In this document: piece after piece, positions 8,171 through 17,000 of the stretch | Position numbering within the stretch: position 1 is the first letter of the stretch | Layout: each line of letters opens with the position of its first letter | Source: JBMYTN01 sp049604415 | GTDB lineage: Bacteria; Pseudomonadota; Alphaproteobacteria; Rhodospirillales; Rhodospirillaceae | Direction of reading: 5' to 3' | NCBI GenBank assembly: GCA_049604415.1 | Contig: JBMYTN010000009.1 | Location: forward strand, 1 to 64,000 | Length of the DNA: 64,000 nt | The notes under the pieces: generated by a model | Database searches by the model: none | What the model was told of the DNA's origin: nothing | The model's input: the letters and a program-made list of their open reading frames with translations, nothing else | Made by a program: the position numbers and the translations under genes

Positions 8171-9666
8171 TGGAAACCCCTGCCCTGCTCTGGCTTGTCC
8201 TGACCCCGCTGTTTGGCGCTGTTGCCATTGCCCTGTTGGGCCGTTGGCCCAATCTGCGTGAAGGGGCCACCCTACTGACGGCGGTTGCCCTGTTCCTGCA
8301 GGTGATCCCCTTCGCCCCCGAGGTGCTGGACGGAGCCCGGCCTACCTTGACCGTGTTCCCAGTGATGAAGGGTGTGCCGCTCGCCTTCACCTTGGAACCG
8401 CTGGGCATGCTGTTCGCGCTGATCGCCAGTTTCCTCTGGATCATCGCCTCGGTTTATTCCATCGGCTATATGCGCGGGAACAATGAGAAGAACCAGACCC
8501 GGTTCTATGTCTGCTTCGCCCTGGCCATTGCCTTCACCATGGGCATTGCGCTGGCGGGCAATCTGTTCACCCTGTTCCTGTTCTACGAAGCGCTGACCCT
8601 GTCGACCTATCCGCTGGTCACCCACAAAGGCGATAAAGCGGCCCTGCAAGGCGGTCGGGTCTATCTGGGGATCCTGATTTCCACCTCCATCGGCTTCCTG
8701 CTGATCGGCATTCTGTGGACCTATAGCCTGACCGGCACCTTGGACTTTACCGAGGGCGGTATTCTTGAAGGCCATGCCTCGGGCAGTGTGGTGGTCATCC
8801 TGACCTTGCTGTTCATGTATGGTATCGGTAAAGCGGCCCTGATGCCGATCCACCGCTGGCTGCCTGCGGCCATGGTCGCCCCGACCCCGGTCTCCGCCTT
8901 GCTCCACGCCGTGGCGGTGGTGAAAGCCGGCGTGTTCGCGGTGGTCAAGGTCATCGTCTATATCTTCGGGCTCGATCTGCTCAATGGTACCGGCGGGACC
9001 GACTGGCTGCTCTATGTGGCCGGGTTTACGGTGATTGCGGCCTCCTTGGTTGCTCTGCGCCAGGACAATCTGAAGCGGCGGCTGGCCTATTCCACGGTGT
9101 CACAGCTGTCCTATGTCATCCTGGCGGCGGCGATCCTGGCCCCGCTGTCCATCGCCGGGGCGGCCCTGCATATCGCCGCCCATGCCTTTGGCAAGATCAC
9201 CTTGTTTTTTGCTGCTGGCTCGATCTACACCGCTGCCCATAAAACCAATGTCAGCCAGCTGGATGGCATTGGCAGGCGCATGCCCTACACCATGGCTGCC
9301 TTTGCCATCGGTGCTTTGTCGATGATCGGCGTGCCGCCCACGGTCGGCTTTCTGTCGAAATGGCTGATGCTGTCCGCCGCCTTTGACACCCAAACCTGGT
9401 TTGCCATTGCCATCATGGTCGGTTCAACGATCCTGAATGCCGCCTATTTCCTGCCCATCGTCTATGCCGCCTTCCTGAAACCGGAAAAGGCTCCGGAGCA
9501 TGGGGATGGGCATCATGACGCCCATGACCATGGCGAAGCGCCACTGCCCATTGTGCTGGCCCTCTGTGTGACGGCCTTTGGCACCGTGTTGTTGTTCTTC
9601 CTGCCCGATCTGCCGCTCGGCCTGGCCGATGATCTGGCTGCGATTGCCGAGGGAACCCAGCCATGA
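8170..9666 (+). CDS. Mrp antiporter subunit D, second copy (NuoM-like)
   Basis: 498 aa antiporter-like membrane subunit. TM5 glutamate appears in LFLFYEALTLSTYPLV, TM7 lysine in GIGKAALMPIHRWLP and TM8 lysine in AVAVVKAGVF, so the charge relay is intact. Sequence around PAAMVAPTPVSALLHAV is closer to NuoM than the first copy. A His/Asp-rich cytoplasmic-looking insert (HGDGHHDAHDHGE) lies between the last helices and could bind metal, though that is speculation. Its stop overlaps the next start by four bases. Confidence 0.92.
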   Translation: METPALLWLVLTPLFGAVAIALLGRWPNLREGATLLTAVALFLQVIPFAPEVLDGARPTLTVFPVMKGVPLAFTLEPLGMLFALIASFLWIIASVYSIGYMRGNNEKNQTRFYVCFALAIAFTMGIALAGNLFTLFLFYEALTLSTYPLVTHKGDKAALQGGRVYLGILISTSIGFLLIGILWTYSLTGTLDFTEGGILEGHASGSVVVILTLLFMYGIGKAALMPIHRWLPAAMVAPTPVSALLHAVAVVKAGVFAVVKVIVYIFGLDLLNGTGGTDWLLYVAGFTVIAASLVALRQDNLKRRLAYSTVSQLSYVILAAAILAPLSIAGAALHIAAHAFGKITLFFAAGSIYTAAHKTNVSQLDGIGRRMPYTMAAFAIGALSMIGVPPTVGFLSKWLMLSAAFDTQTWFAIAIMVGSTILNAAYFLPIVYAAFLKPEKAPEHGDGHHDAHDHGEAPLPIVLALCVTAFGTVLLFFLPDLPLGLADDLAAIAEGTQP

Positions 9667-10031
9667 GCGAGACCCAAACCGCTCCCGAGACCAAATCCGT
9701 TCCCGACTTTAGCGCCAATCGCTTGAGCCTGCCGTCCAACAACGTGCCCATGGCGCTGCCAGACGAGCCCCCGGCCCTGTTTGACCGCCCGGAGATACAG
9801 AAGAAGCTGACCCTGGGGGCCATCGCCCTGGTGGTGTTGGTGTTCCTGTCCGGCTTCCTGGTCAGCAAGCAGCCGCATTTCGGTATTGATGGCATTCCCG
9901 GCTTCTATAGTTGGTTCGGGTTCTTAGCCCCGATCGGCATTGTCATTGCCGCCAAGCTCTGGGGGCTGGTGGCCCGCCGGAATGAAGGCTTCTATGACGA
10001 ACCGGACCAAGACGGAGGGACCAAGGCATGA
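9663..10031 (+). CDS. Small two-helix membrane protein of the Mrp-type operon
   Basis: 122 aa with a hydrophilic 55-residue N-terminus, two hydrophobic segments (about residues 58-75 and 85-104; the second follows FYSWFGFLAPIGIVIAAK) and an acidic tail. No named family was recognised. It is bracketed by ATGA overlaps with antiporter-like genes on both sides, which argues that it is translated with them and is an accessory subunit or assembly factor. It has no counterpart in the classical seven-gene mrp operon. The reading frame is secure because of the overlaps and composition; function is not known. Confidence 0.82.
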   Translation: MSETQTAPETKSVPDFSANRLSLPSNNVPMALPDEPPALFDRPEIQKKLTLGAIALVVLVFLSGFLVSKQPHFGIDGIPGFYSWFGFLAPIGIVIAAKLWGLVARRNEGFYDEPDQDGGTKA

Positions 10032-11719
10032 GCGCGGTGTCCCTGCCCCCGGCCCTGCTGCTGATCATTGGCGGCCTGCTGCTGCCTTTCCTGCCCGCCC
10101 GGGCCCGTCCGGTGGTGTCGATCATGTTGCCGCTGGCCACCTTATGGGCGGTCTGGGCGATCCCCGATGGACCATCCCTGGTCCTGAGCTTCCTCGATCG
10201 CTATGCCCTGGAGCCGGTTGAGGCCGACGCGGTCGGACGGGTCTTCGCCACTGTCTTCGCCCTGGCTGGCCTCGGCGGCGTGGTCTTTGGCTTCAGCCGG
10301 GCCGAGAGCAAAGAAACCGCTGCCGCCCTGGTTTATTGCGGCGGAGCCATTGGCTGCTGCTTTGCCGGTGATTGGATCACCCTGTTCATTTTCTGGGAGC
10401 TGATGGCCCTGGCCTCGACCCTGGTGATCTGGAGTTCCGACCAGCCCGGTGCGGCCAAGGCGGGATTCCGCTATATCCTGCTGCACCTGCTGGGCGGCGT
10501 GATCCTAATGGCCGGGATCACCGGGCAAGTGGTTCAGACCGGGACCACGGATCTGGTCGCCCTGGAGCTGGGCAGCGTTGCCTCTTGGCTGATTCTGGTC
10601 GGGCTGCTGATCAATGCGGGTGCGCCGCCGTTCTGCGCCTGGGTTGCTGATGCCTATCCCGAGGGCTCAGTGTTCGGCACTGTGTTCCTTTCCGCCTTCA
10701 CCACCAAAACCGCCGTGCTGCTGCTTTGGCGCGCCTTCCCAGGTACGGAGATCCTGATCGCCATCGGTGTCTTCATGGTGATCTATGGCATCATCTATGC
10801 CTTGTTGGAAAACGACATCCGGCGGCTGCTGTCCTTTTCGATCATCAACCAGGTCGGCTTTATGATCGTTGGCATTGGCATTGGCACCGAGCTGGCGCTG
10901 AACGGCGCAGCGGCCCATGCCTTCGCCCATATCCTTTACAAAGCCGCCCTGCTGATGAGCGCCGGATCGGTGATGTATATGACCGGCGGTTTGCGCAAGG
11001 CCACCGAGCTGGGCGGGCTGTATCGCTCCATGCCGATCACGGCGACCTGCGGCATTATCGGGGCCTTGGCGATCTCGTCCTTCCCCTTCACCAGCGGTTT
11101 TGTCTCCAAAACCATGATCACGGCGGCGACTGCGGATGCACATCTGCTGACCGCGTGGCTGTTCCTGGAGGCCGCCTCGGCCTGCGCCTTCCTCTATATC
11201 GGCCTGAAATTCCCCTGGCTGGTGTTCTTCGGCAAGGATAGCGGCTTGCGCCCGCCGGATCCGCCCTGGCCCATGAAGGGCGCCATGATCGCCATGGCGG
11301 CGCTGTGTATCCTGATTGGCCTGTTCCCGGGCGTGCTCTACAGCATGCTGCCCTTCCCGGTCGACTACAGCCCCTATAGCGGTGCCAAAATCTCTGCCAC
11401 CCTGCAGCTGCTGCTGTTTGCGGGTTTGGCCTTCTGGCTGCTGCGCCCGATCCTGCGCCGGACCCCGAAAATCACCCTGGATATGGACTGGCTCTACCGC
11501 AAACCCGGCTTGTGGCTCGGCAAGGCGATCCTGGGGGCTGCGGATGAAACCAAAGCCGGGGTCGTCACCGCTGGCATGGGTGGGATCCGCAGGCTGCTGG
11601 CCAAGCTGGAAGACACCCATGGCATGAGCGGTTCCCTGGGCCATGCCTGGAGCATCGGCGGCGTGATGACAGCTGTATTTGCCGTGATGGCGCTGTATCT
11701 GCTGAATAGTTATTTGTAG
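10028..11719 (+). CDS. Third antiporter-like subunit (NuoL/MrpD family) lacking the TM7 lysine
   Basis: 563 aa polytopic member of the Proton_antipo_M family. TM5 glutamate is present (LFIFWELMALASTLVIW). At the TM7 position, where the first copy has MKAAVFPMHKW, this protein reads INAGAPPFCAW, so the conserved lysine is asparagine. TM8 lysine (AFTTKTAVLLLW) remains. It could be a structural or differently gated subunit. The C-terminal 100 residues after the last internal helices are amphipathic, followed by a final hydrophobic segment. Last gene of the operon; the hairpin-repeat block follows directly. Confidence 0.9.
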   Translation: MSAVSLPPALLLIIGGLLLPFLPARARPVVSIMLPLATLWAVWAIPDGPSLVLSFLDRYALEPVEADAVGRVFATVFALAGLGGVVFGFSRAESKETAAALVYCGGAIGCCFAGDWITLFIFWELMALASTLVIWSSDQPGAAKAGFRYILLHLLGGVILMAGITGQVVQTGTTDLVALELGSVASWLILVGLLINAGAPPFCAWVADAYPEGSVFGTVFLSAFTTKTAVLLLWRAFPGTEILIAIGVFMVIYGIIYALLENDIRRLLSFSIINQVGFMIVGIGIGTELALNGAAAHAFAHILYKAALLMSAGSVMYMTGGLRKATELGGLYRSMPITATCGIIGALAISSFPFTSGFVSKTMITAATADAHLLTAWLFLEAASACAFLYIGLKFPWLVFFGKDSGLRPPDPPWPMKGAMIAMAALCILIGLFPGVLYSMLPFPVDYSPYSGAKISATLQLLLFAGLAFWLLRPILRRTPKITLDMDWLYRKPGLWLGKAILGAADETKAGVVTAGMGGIRRLLAKLEDTHGMSGSLGHAWSIGGVMTAVFAVMALYLLNSYL

Positions 11720-11734
11720 GGAAGAGTTTTTTTG

Positions 11735-12104
11735 TTCGGGCTCCGCCCGAACTTTGTTGCCCTCAAGCACCGGGCGGGTTTGTTTGTCGCTCGCCTTCGG
11801 CTCGCTAAGCCCTCAAGCGCCGGGCGCCTCCGGCTTGGCTTTCGCTCCGCTTTGCTTCGCGGGACCTCAACGGCCCAGTCGCAATCCTATGGATTGCTCC
11901 GGTTCCCTGAGGTGAAGGAGTTTGTTTCGTTCGGGCTGCGCCCTCACTAGGCACTCAATCGCCGGGCGGCCTCCGGCCTTGGCTTTCGCTCCGCTGCGCT
12001 ACGCGGGGCCTCCCCGCCGCCGCATGGCGGCAAATGAAATAGTTTTGGACCCGAAGGGTCCAGGGCGCCAGTCGCGTTCCTATGGAACGCTCCAGTTCCC
12101 TGAG
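11735..12104. repeat. Intergenic block of triloop hairpins and imperfect tandem repeats
   Basis: About 410 gene-free bases between the antiporter operon and frnE. A 36-base unit occurs at 11876-11911 and 12069-12104, 193 bases apart; a second motif CTCAAGCGCCGGGCG and variants occurs at 11762, 11812 and 11954. Short perfect hairpins with 3-base loops crowd the block: stems at 11735-11751 (loop TCC), 11881-11897 (TAT), 12047-12061 (GAA) and 12074-12090 (TAT), plus a 4-base-loop hairpin at 12016-12031. The two TAT hairpins differ by compensatory pair changes. No open frame with coding character was found. A related patch lies at 48676-48780. Confidence 0.75.
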
Positions 12105-12130
12105 ACGACCTATTTTCCAGAAAAGAAAAC

Positions 12131-12856
12131 TCAAGCCTGGGGGGCTTCCCCCCCCTCTTCGGCGATTTGGTCGGCGAGGCCCGCCTTCACCTGACGGACG
12201 ATCTCCTTATAATTCTCCACACCCTGCGCACCCTGGACCAACAAACGGCCCTGGAAGATCATCGCCGGAACACCATTGATCCCATTCTGGGTCCAAACCG
12301 CCTCCGCCGCTTTCACCGCTTCGGCAAATTGATCCCCCTCCAACACCGTCAAAGCCTCGGTCCGGTCCAACCCGGCCAGCTCCGCACAATCGGCCAACAC
12401 TGCCGGATCGCTCACTTTCAAACGATCCGTAAAATAAGCCTTGAACAGCGCCATTTTCAGACGATGCGCCGCACCCTTGGTGCTCGCCCAGGCAATCAGT
12501 TGATGGGCCTGAAAAGTCGGGTAAATCCGGGTATCTTCCGCAAAATTGATCGCGAAGCCATGCTCTCCGGCCAGGGCCGTGATCGCCTCCCGAGCCTTTT
12601 GGCTGTCCTCGGGCGAGGCGTCATATTTCTCCTTCACATGCTCGCGCAGATTTTGCCCGTCAGCCTCCATCTCCGGATTGAGCTCAAAGGGGTGCCAGCG
12701 GACGATGGCGTCTTCTTCCAAATCATCCAAAGCGGCTCGGAGCTGCAAAAATCCGATCACACACCAAGGGCAAACCACATCGGAAACAATGTCGATGCGC
12801 AGATCCGGCAGGTCAGCGGAGGGCTGCTCAGTCCCCGTGGCGGCGGCGTCGGTCAT
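12131..12856 (-). CDS. FrnE-like DsbA-family thiol oxidoreductase
   Basis: 241 aa thioredoxin-fold protein. The active-site motif C29-P-W-C32 follows DIVSDVV, and the cis-proline region appears as INGVPAMIFQ, as in FrnE/2-hydroxychromene-2-carboxylate isomerase-like DsbA proteins. There is no signal peptide, so it is predicted cytosolic, unlike true DsbA. FrnE proteins have been tied to disulfide handling and oxidative-stress tolerance, but the exact substrate here is unknown. It lies downstream of the repeat block, with its 3' end toward it. Confidence 0.9.
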   Translation of the reverse strand: MTDAAATGTEQPSADLPDLRIDIVSDVVCPWCVIGFLQLRAALDDLEEDAIVRWHPFELNPEMEADGQNLREHVKEKYDASPEDSQKAREAITALAGEHGFAINFAEDTRIYPTFQAHQLIAWASTKGAAHRLKMALFKAYFTDRLKVSDPAVLADCAELAGLDRTEALTVLEGDQFAEAVKAAEAVWTQNGINGVPAMIFQGRLLVQGAQGVENYKEIVRQVKAGLADQIAEEGGEAPQA

Positions 12857-12926
12857 GGTCAGGATTCCCTATCGTCACGAATGAGACCCCAGACTAGACC
12901 GAATAAGGAGAGATGCGGAAGGCTTA

Positions 12927-13409
12927 TCAGTTCGCAGGCTGTGCGCCGATGGCTTCCAGGTCCTGCTGGGTCGCCTCATAAACCTGACAATTGGAAAACC
13001 CATCATTGCGGAAATGATAGGTCATGCCGTCCTGGGCCCGGCCCCTCGGGTCATAGAGGTTCCAGCCGCGCTTGGCGATCCCAGTCAGGGTCCGGCCCCG
13101 ATTGTCTGCGCCGATATAGCCGATATAGAGCGCGTCCTTATGGATCTGATTGAATTCATTGCGCTGACACAGCAAGGACAGCGCCTTGTTGTGGTCGCCA
13201 ACCTGCCACCAAGGCGCTGTCGACAGGCCATAACGCCGGGCCTTGTCCTGGGCCTCCGCCGGAGCCATCGGGGCGCTGAGCAAGGCCAACACCAAAGCAG
13301 CGCCCACAGTCCACAGCATGGCGCGCATCTTGGCCCGCACCGTAACACCTAGTGTGATACCCACCGTGACACGCCCAGCCCCTGCTTCTTGCCCGCCGTT
13401 CTGACCCAT
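12927..13409 (-). CDS. Small secreted protein of unknown function downstream of the TRAP permease
   Basis: 160 aa from the ATG at 13409, which has TAAGGA about nine bases upstream. The first 27 residues are polar, followed by a clear export signal (MRAMLWTVGAALVLALLSAP, cleavage near AEAQ); an ATG at 13328 would give a conventional signal peptide and is the alternative start. The mature part has two cysteines (in SLLCQRNEF and FSNCQVYE) and a GYIGADNRGRTLTG stretch; no family was recognised. It begins 26 bases after the TRAP permease stop on the same strand, so it may be cotranscribed with the transporter. Confidence 0.7.
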   Translation of the reverse strand: MGQNGGQEAGAGRVTVGITLGVTVRAKMRAMLWTVGAALVLALLSAPMAPAEAQDKARRYGLSTAPWWQVGDHNKALSLLCQRNEFNQIHKDALYIGYIGADNRGRTLTGIAKRGWNLYDPRGRAQDGMTYHFRNDGFSNCQVYEATQQDLEAIGAQPAN

Positions 13410-13435
13410 CAGCGTTGGTCCTTACCCTCTTGTCT

Positions 13436-15610
13436 TCAAGACGACGCGGACGCCGCCCCCAGCGAGGCCCCGCCGCGCTTGCCAGTGCGTATGGAAAGCC
13501 AAATCAAAGGCAAGAGTATGACAAGGCCGCTGGCATGGACCAGAATATTCCCATGCGGCCACAGGAACAGGGCCGTGGCCACCAAGAGCGCCAGACGGCC
13601 ATACCACGGGATTGGCCCCTCCAGACCGCCTTGGAAGGCTCCGGCAAAGGCATAAACCCCCAACATGGAGAAGATGAAGATCTCCGCCACTTCTGCCGGG
13701 GTGCCGCCAATGAAGGAGGTATAGGCAAACAGGAAGGGCAGGATGTAGAGCCCCTTGGCCACCTTCCAGCTTTGGAAGCCGGTCTCCATGGGTTTGGTCC
13801 CGGCGATCGCCCCGGCAGCAAAGGCACAAAGCGCCACCGGCGGGGTGACATTGGAGTCCTGGGACAACCAGAAAATGATCAAATGCGACGCCAACAGCAA
13901 GCTGGCCAGCAGCGCCGCATCCAGGCTTTGATCCACAATCAGGCTGCGGAATTCCGGCGGCAGATTGGCCAACAATTCCCGGGCCTCCGCTGCGGTCATC
14001 GGACCGCCGAGCTGTGCGGCCAGATCCGGCAGCAACAGGCTGACCGTCGTGATCACATCAGCCGGGATGGTGCCCGCCACCAGCATCTCGACCAGTTCCC
14101 GTTCGACCATCAACTGGTTGATCGCCGGGGCAGAGAGCGTGGCCAGGATGATATAGCTGGCGGTCACCGGCAGCCCCATGCCCAGCACCAGGGAGGCCAA
14201 TGCCACCAGGATCAAGGTGATCACCAGGCTGCCACCGGCCCAGTCCTGGATCATCAGCGAGAAGATATTGCCGATGCCGGTGGTGGCAATAACCTGGACC
14301 ACAAGGCCGACGGCAACCAGCAGCACCGCCAAGGAGGCGCAATTGCGCGCACCCAAGGCCAGGGCTTCGAGAATGGCGCGCGGCCCCATGCGCTTTTTCG
14401 ACAGCCAGGATGCGCCGACCACGGCCAGGATCGAGATCCCGGCGGCATAGGTCGGGGTGAAGCCATTGACCAGCAAGGCCACCAACACGGCCAGCGGCAA
14501 GAGGAAATGCCAGCCGCCTTTCAGGACCTCGCCCAGCTTCGGTCCTTCGACTTCCAGCGGCTTCAGGCCTTTGACCTTGGCCTCGATCCGCACATAGGCC
14601 GCGACCGAGAAGAAATAGACAATGGCGGGCAGCACCGAGACCCCAATGATGGTCAGATAGCTGATCTGGGTCAGGTTCTGCATCACAAAGGCCCCGGCCC
14701 CCATGATCGGTGGCATCAACTGGCCCCCGGTGCTGGCGGCGGCCTCAACCCCGGCAGCGAATTTCGGCTTATAGCCAGCCCGCTTCATCAGCGGGATGGT
14801 GATCACCCCGGTGGACACGGTGTTGGCAACCGCCGAGCCGGAGATCGAGCCCATCAGGCCTGAGCCCAAGACGGCGACAATGCCCGGCCCGCCAGCGATT
14901 TTGCCTGCCGCACATTTGGCCAAATCAATAATGAAATCCCCTGCTCCGGAGCGCAGCAAAAAGGCCCCGAACAGAATGAACATGGCGACATAGGAATAGG
15001 AGATCCGGGCGATGGGCCCGAACATGCCGTCGGTGACAAAGAAGCTGCGATATAAGACGGTCTCGGCGGTCAGGCCGGGGAAATGGAACACCCCATCGAC
15101 CAAGGCCCCCCACCAAACCACATAGGACAGGGAGATGATGATCATCGCCGGGATCAACCAGCCCGTTGTCCGCCGGGTGAACTCCATGGCCAGCAACACG
15201 GCCAAGCCGGAAAAAATCCAATCCGCCGTGCTGAAATTCTGGCCCCGCTTATAGAGCGCATCCTCAAAGCCAATCAGATAGAGCGCACAGGCGATGACCA
15301 GAAGACCCAGGACGATGTCGACGCCCAAGATCAGGCGGTATTTCGGTGTGCCGACGGGCGCGTGGACCATGGGATAGGCGAGCGCGCAGATCAGCCCGAA
15401 GCCCGCAAAGTGCAAGGCGGCGAAGCGCAGCTCGGCCAGGGTTCCCCAGGTGTTTAGATAGACATGGCCCAGGGAAACGATGATGCCGAGCACAAACAGC
15501 ACGCTGCCCAGCAGCCCGGTGTCTGGGCGGATAAAGGCTTGGCTTTCGCCCTTCTCGACCTGCGGATCATCGATCTCGGAGCTTGGCGTTGGTTTGGTGT
15601 CTTCGGCCAT
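13436..15610 (-). CDS. TAXI-TRAP transporter permease, fused 4TM/12TM subunits
   Basis: 724 aa from the ATG at 15610, preceded by AGAGG; a GTG at 15646 is an alternative. The protein joins the small (DctQ-like) and large (DctM-like) TRAP subunits in one chain, as is usual for TAXI systems. Landmarks of the large domain are visible: GLMGSISGSAVANTVSTG and, soon after, EAAASTGGQLMPPIMGAGAF. Many hydrophobic segments follow. It would import an organic acid or amino acid using an ion gradient together with the binding protein encoded upstream at 15716. The substrate is not readable from sequence. Confidence 0.93.
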   Translation of the reverse strand: MAEDTKPTPSSEIDDPQVEKGESQAFIRPDTGLLGSVLFVLGIIVSLGHVYLNTWGTLAELRFAALHFAGFGLICALAYPMVHAPVGTPKYRLILGVDIVLGLLVIACALYLIGFEDALYKRGQNFSTADWIFSGLAVLLAMEFTRRTTGWLIPAMIIISLSYVVWWGALVDGVFHFPGLTAETVLYRSFFVTDGMFGPIARISYSYVAMFILFGAFLLRSGAGDFIIDLAKCAAGKIAGGPGIVAVLGSGLMGSISGSAVANTVSTGVITIPLMKRAGYKPKFAAGVEAAASTGGQLMPPIMGAGAFVMQNLTQISYLTIIGVSVLPAIVYFFSVAAYVRIEAKVKGLKPLEVEGPKLGEVLKGGWHFLLPLAVLVALLVNGFTPTYAAGISILAVVGASWLSKKRMGPRAILEALALGARNCASLAVLLVAVGLVVQVIATTGIGNIFSLMIQDWAGGSLVITLILVALASLVLGMGLPVTASYIILATLSAPAINQLMVERELVEMLVAGTIPADVITTVSLLLPDLAAQLGGPMTAAEARELLANLPPEFRSLIVDQSLDAALLASLLLASHLIIFWLSQDSNVTPPVALCAFAAGAIAGTKPMETGFQSWKVAKGLYILPFLFAYTSFIGGTPAEVAEIFIFSMLGVYAFAGAFQGGLEGPIPWYGRLALLVATALFLWPHGNILVHASGLVILLPLIWLSIRTGKRGGASLGAASASS

Positions 15611-15715
15611 CTGCGCAGCCTCTTTGCCCAATGAAAACGGCGACACGACGAGGAAAGGTCGTGTCGCCGCAGAACGATGTCTCTGGCCGGATCAGGCCCT
15701 AAGCGGAAGATGTGA

Positions 15716-16756
15716 TCAGTTCGCGATCAGACGCTCGGGGATTTCGATGCCCTGCTCCAGATAGAACTTGGCCGCACCCGGATGCAGCGGGGCCGGCAGA
15801 CCGGCAATGGCCTTTTCGATGGCCATGGCCTTGGTGGCCGGGTGGATGTTGTTCAGGAAGGCCAGGTTTTCATAGATCGTCTTGGTGATCAGATAGACCG
15901 ACTCTTCATCCGCATCCGCATGCACCCCCAGTACATTGGGTTGGGCAATGGTGTTGATGTCAGCGTTTTGGCTCGGATAGGTGCCCGCCGGGATCACGTA
16001 ACGGGTCCACAGTTCCAGATCGCCATTGGCCTGGGCCATTTGCTCATCGGTGAAGTTCAAGATGGTCAGATCTTCGCCCATGGCGGCAAAGCCTTGGGTG
16101 ATGGCCCCGACCGGAGCCCCTGCCGGGATGTTGAAGCCATCGATATTGCCGTTCTGCACGGCTTCAACGCTCGGGGTGTAGCCCAGATAGGCCAGTTCGA
16201 AGGTGCCATCCGGATCGATGCCCAGATTGCCCAGGATCTGACGGCCGGAACCCTCAGTGCCGGAGTTCTTCCGGCCGATGGAGAAGCCCTTGCCGGACAT
16301 GGCGGCCAGATCGGAGACGGTGCCAGAGGTGGCATAATCAGAGCGGACGCCGAAATGCTCGACATTTTGCCAGAGCATGGTCACGGAGCGCAGCCATTCC
16401 TGCTTGCCTTCGGCTTCCATGGCCCCGGTGCCGGTCCAGGCCCAGCCGCCATAGAGACCTTGGAGAATGGCGAATTGGGCTTGGTTTTCCCGCAGCAGCT
16501 TGATGTTTTCGCCAGACCCAGCCGAGGTGATGGCGGACAAGGAGATCTTCTGCTTGGGCTGCAGCTTCACCTTGGTCAGGGTGGCCAGGGCCACGCCGAC
16601 CGGATAATAGGTGCCGCCGGTGGTCGCGGTGGCCAGGATGAAGGATTTTTCTTCCTGGGCTTGGACCGGGGCTGCGGGGGCGGTCAGCCCGGTGGCCAGC
16701 ACGCCGAGAACGGCGGCAGCACCCAGAAGGCTGCGGCGGGACAGGTAAGACGGCAT
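15716..16756 (-). CDS. TAXI-family TRAP solute-binding protein
   Basis: 346 aa from the ATG at 16756, chosen for its AAGGGAG ribosome-binding site and because a twin-Arg-containing export signal (SRRSLLGAAAVLGVLATGL) starts right there; the open frame continues upstream without such features. The mature protein begins with the TAXI signature FILATATTGGTYYPVGVALA and has GSGENIKLL shortly after. It captures the ligand in the periplasm for the fused permease downstream (about 105 bases away). Known TAXI ligands are mostly glutamate and dicarboxylates, but most members are uncharacterised. Confidence 0.93.
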   Translation of the reverse strand: MPSYLSRRSLLGAAAVLGVLATGLTAPAAPVQAQEEKSFILATATTGGTYYPVGVALATLTKVKLQPKQKISLSAITSAGSGENIKLLRENQAQFAILQGLYGGWAWTGTGAMEAEGKQEWLRSVTMLWQNVEHFGVRSDYATSGTVSDLAAMSGKGFSIGRKNSGTEGSGRQILGNLGIDPDGTFELAYLGYTPSVEAVQNGNIDGFNIPAGAPVGAITQGFAAMGEDLTILNFTDEQMAQANGDLELWTRYVIPAGTYPSQNADINTIAQPNVLGVHADADEESVYLITKTIYENLAFLNNIHPATKAMAIEKAIAGLPAPLHPGAAKFYLEQGIEIPERLIAN

Positions 16757-17000
16757 GGTTTCGACACTCCCTTGTTTTGCTCGGTGTTCCAGTGCCTTGG
16801 GCCAATGCGTGAAGACCCCGGTTTCGGGGCAGCACCGGTCCCGAATTTCGTGGGAAGGGATATGGGGATGAACCCAGGGGTTTCCAGTAGAGAGACCTCC
16901 TGGACACAAAGATTGGGACACATCACATCTGAGGAGAACGGTTCATCCGTACAGAAAAGGTGTTTCGTTCAGTTTCTTCTCTTGGTTCGGACGCTTGACC

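Noticed and set aside
11720..12130. Protein-coding gene or insertion sequence in the hairpin-repeat block
   Set aside because: Short plus-strand frames exist, but they are made of the repeats; no transposase motif or terminal inverted repeats were seen.
13415..14863. Plus-strand open frame of 482 codons opposite the TRAP permease
   Set aside because: Gln/His/Gly-rich with no motif, and antisense to a clear membrane transporter.
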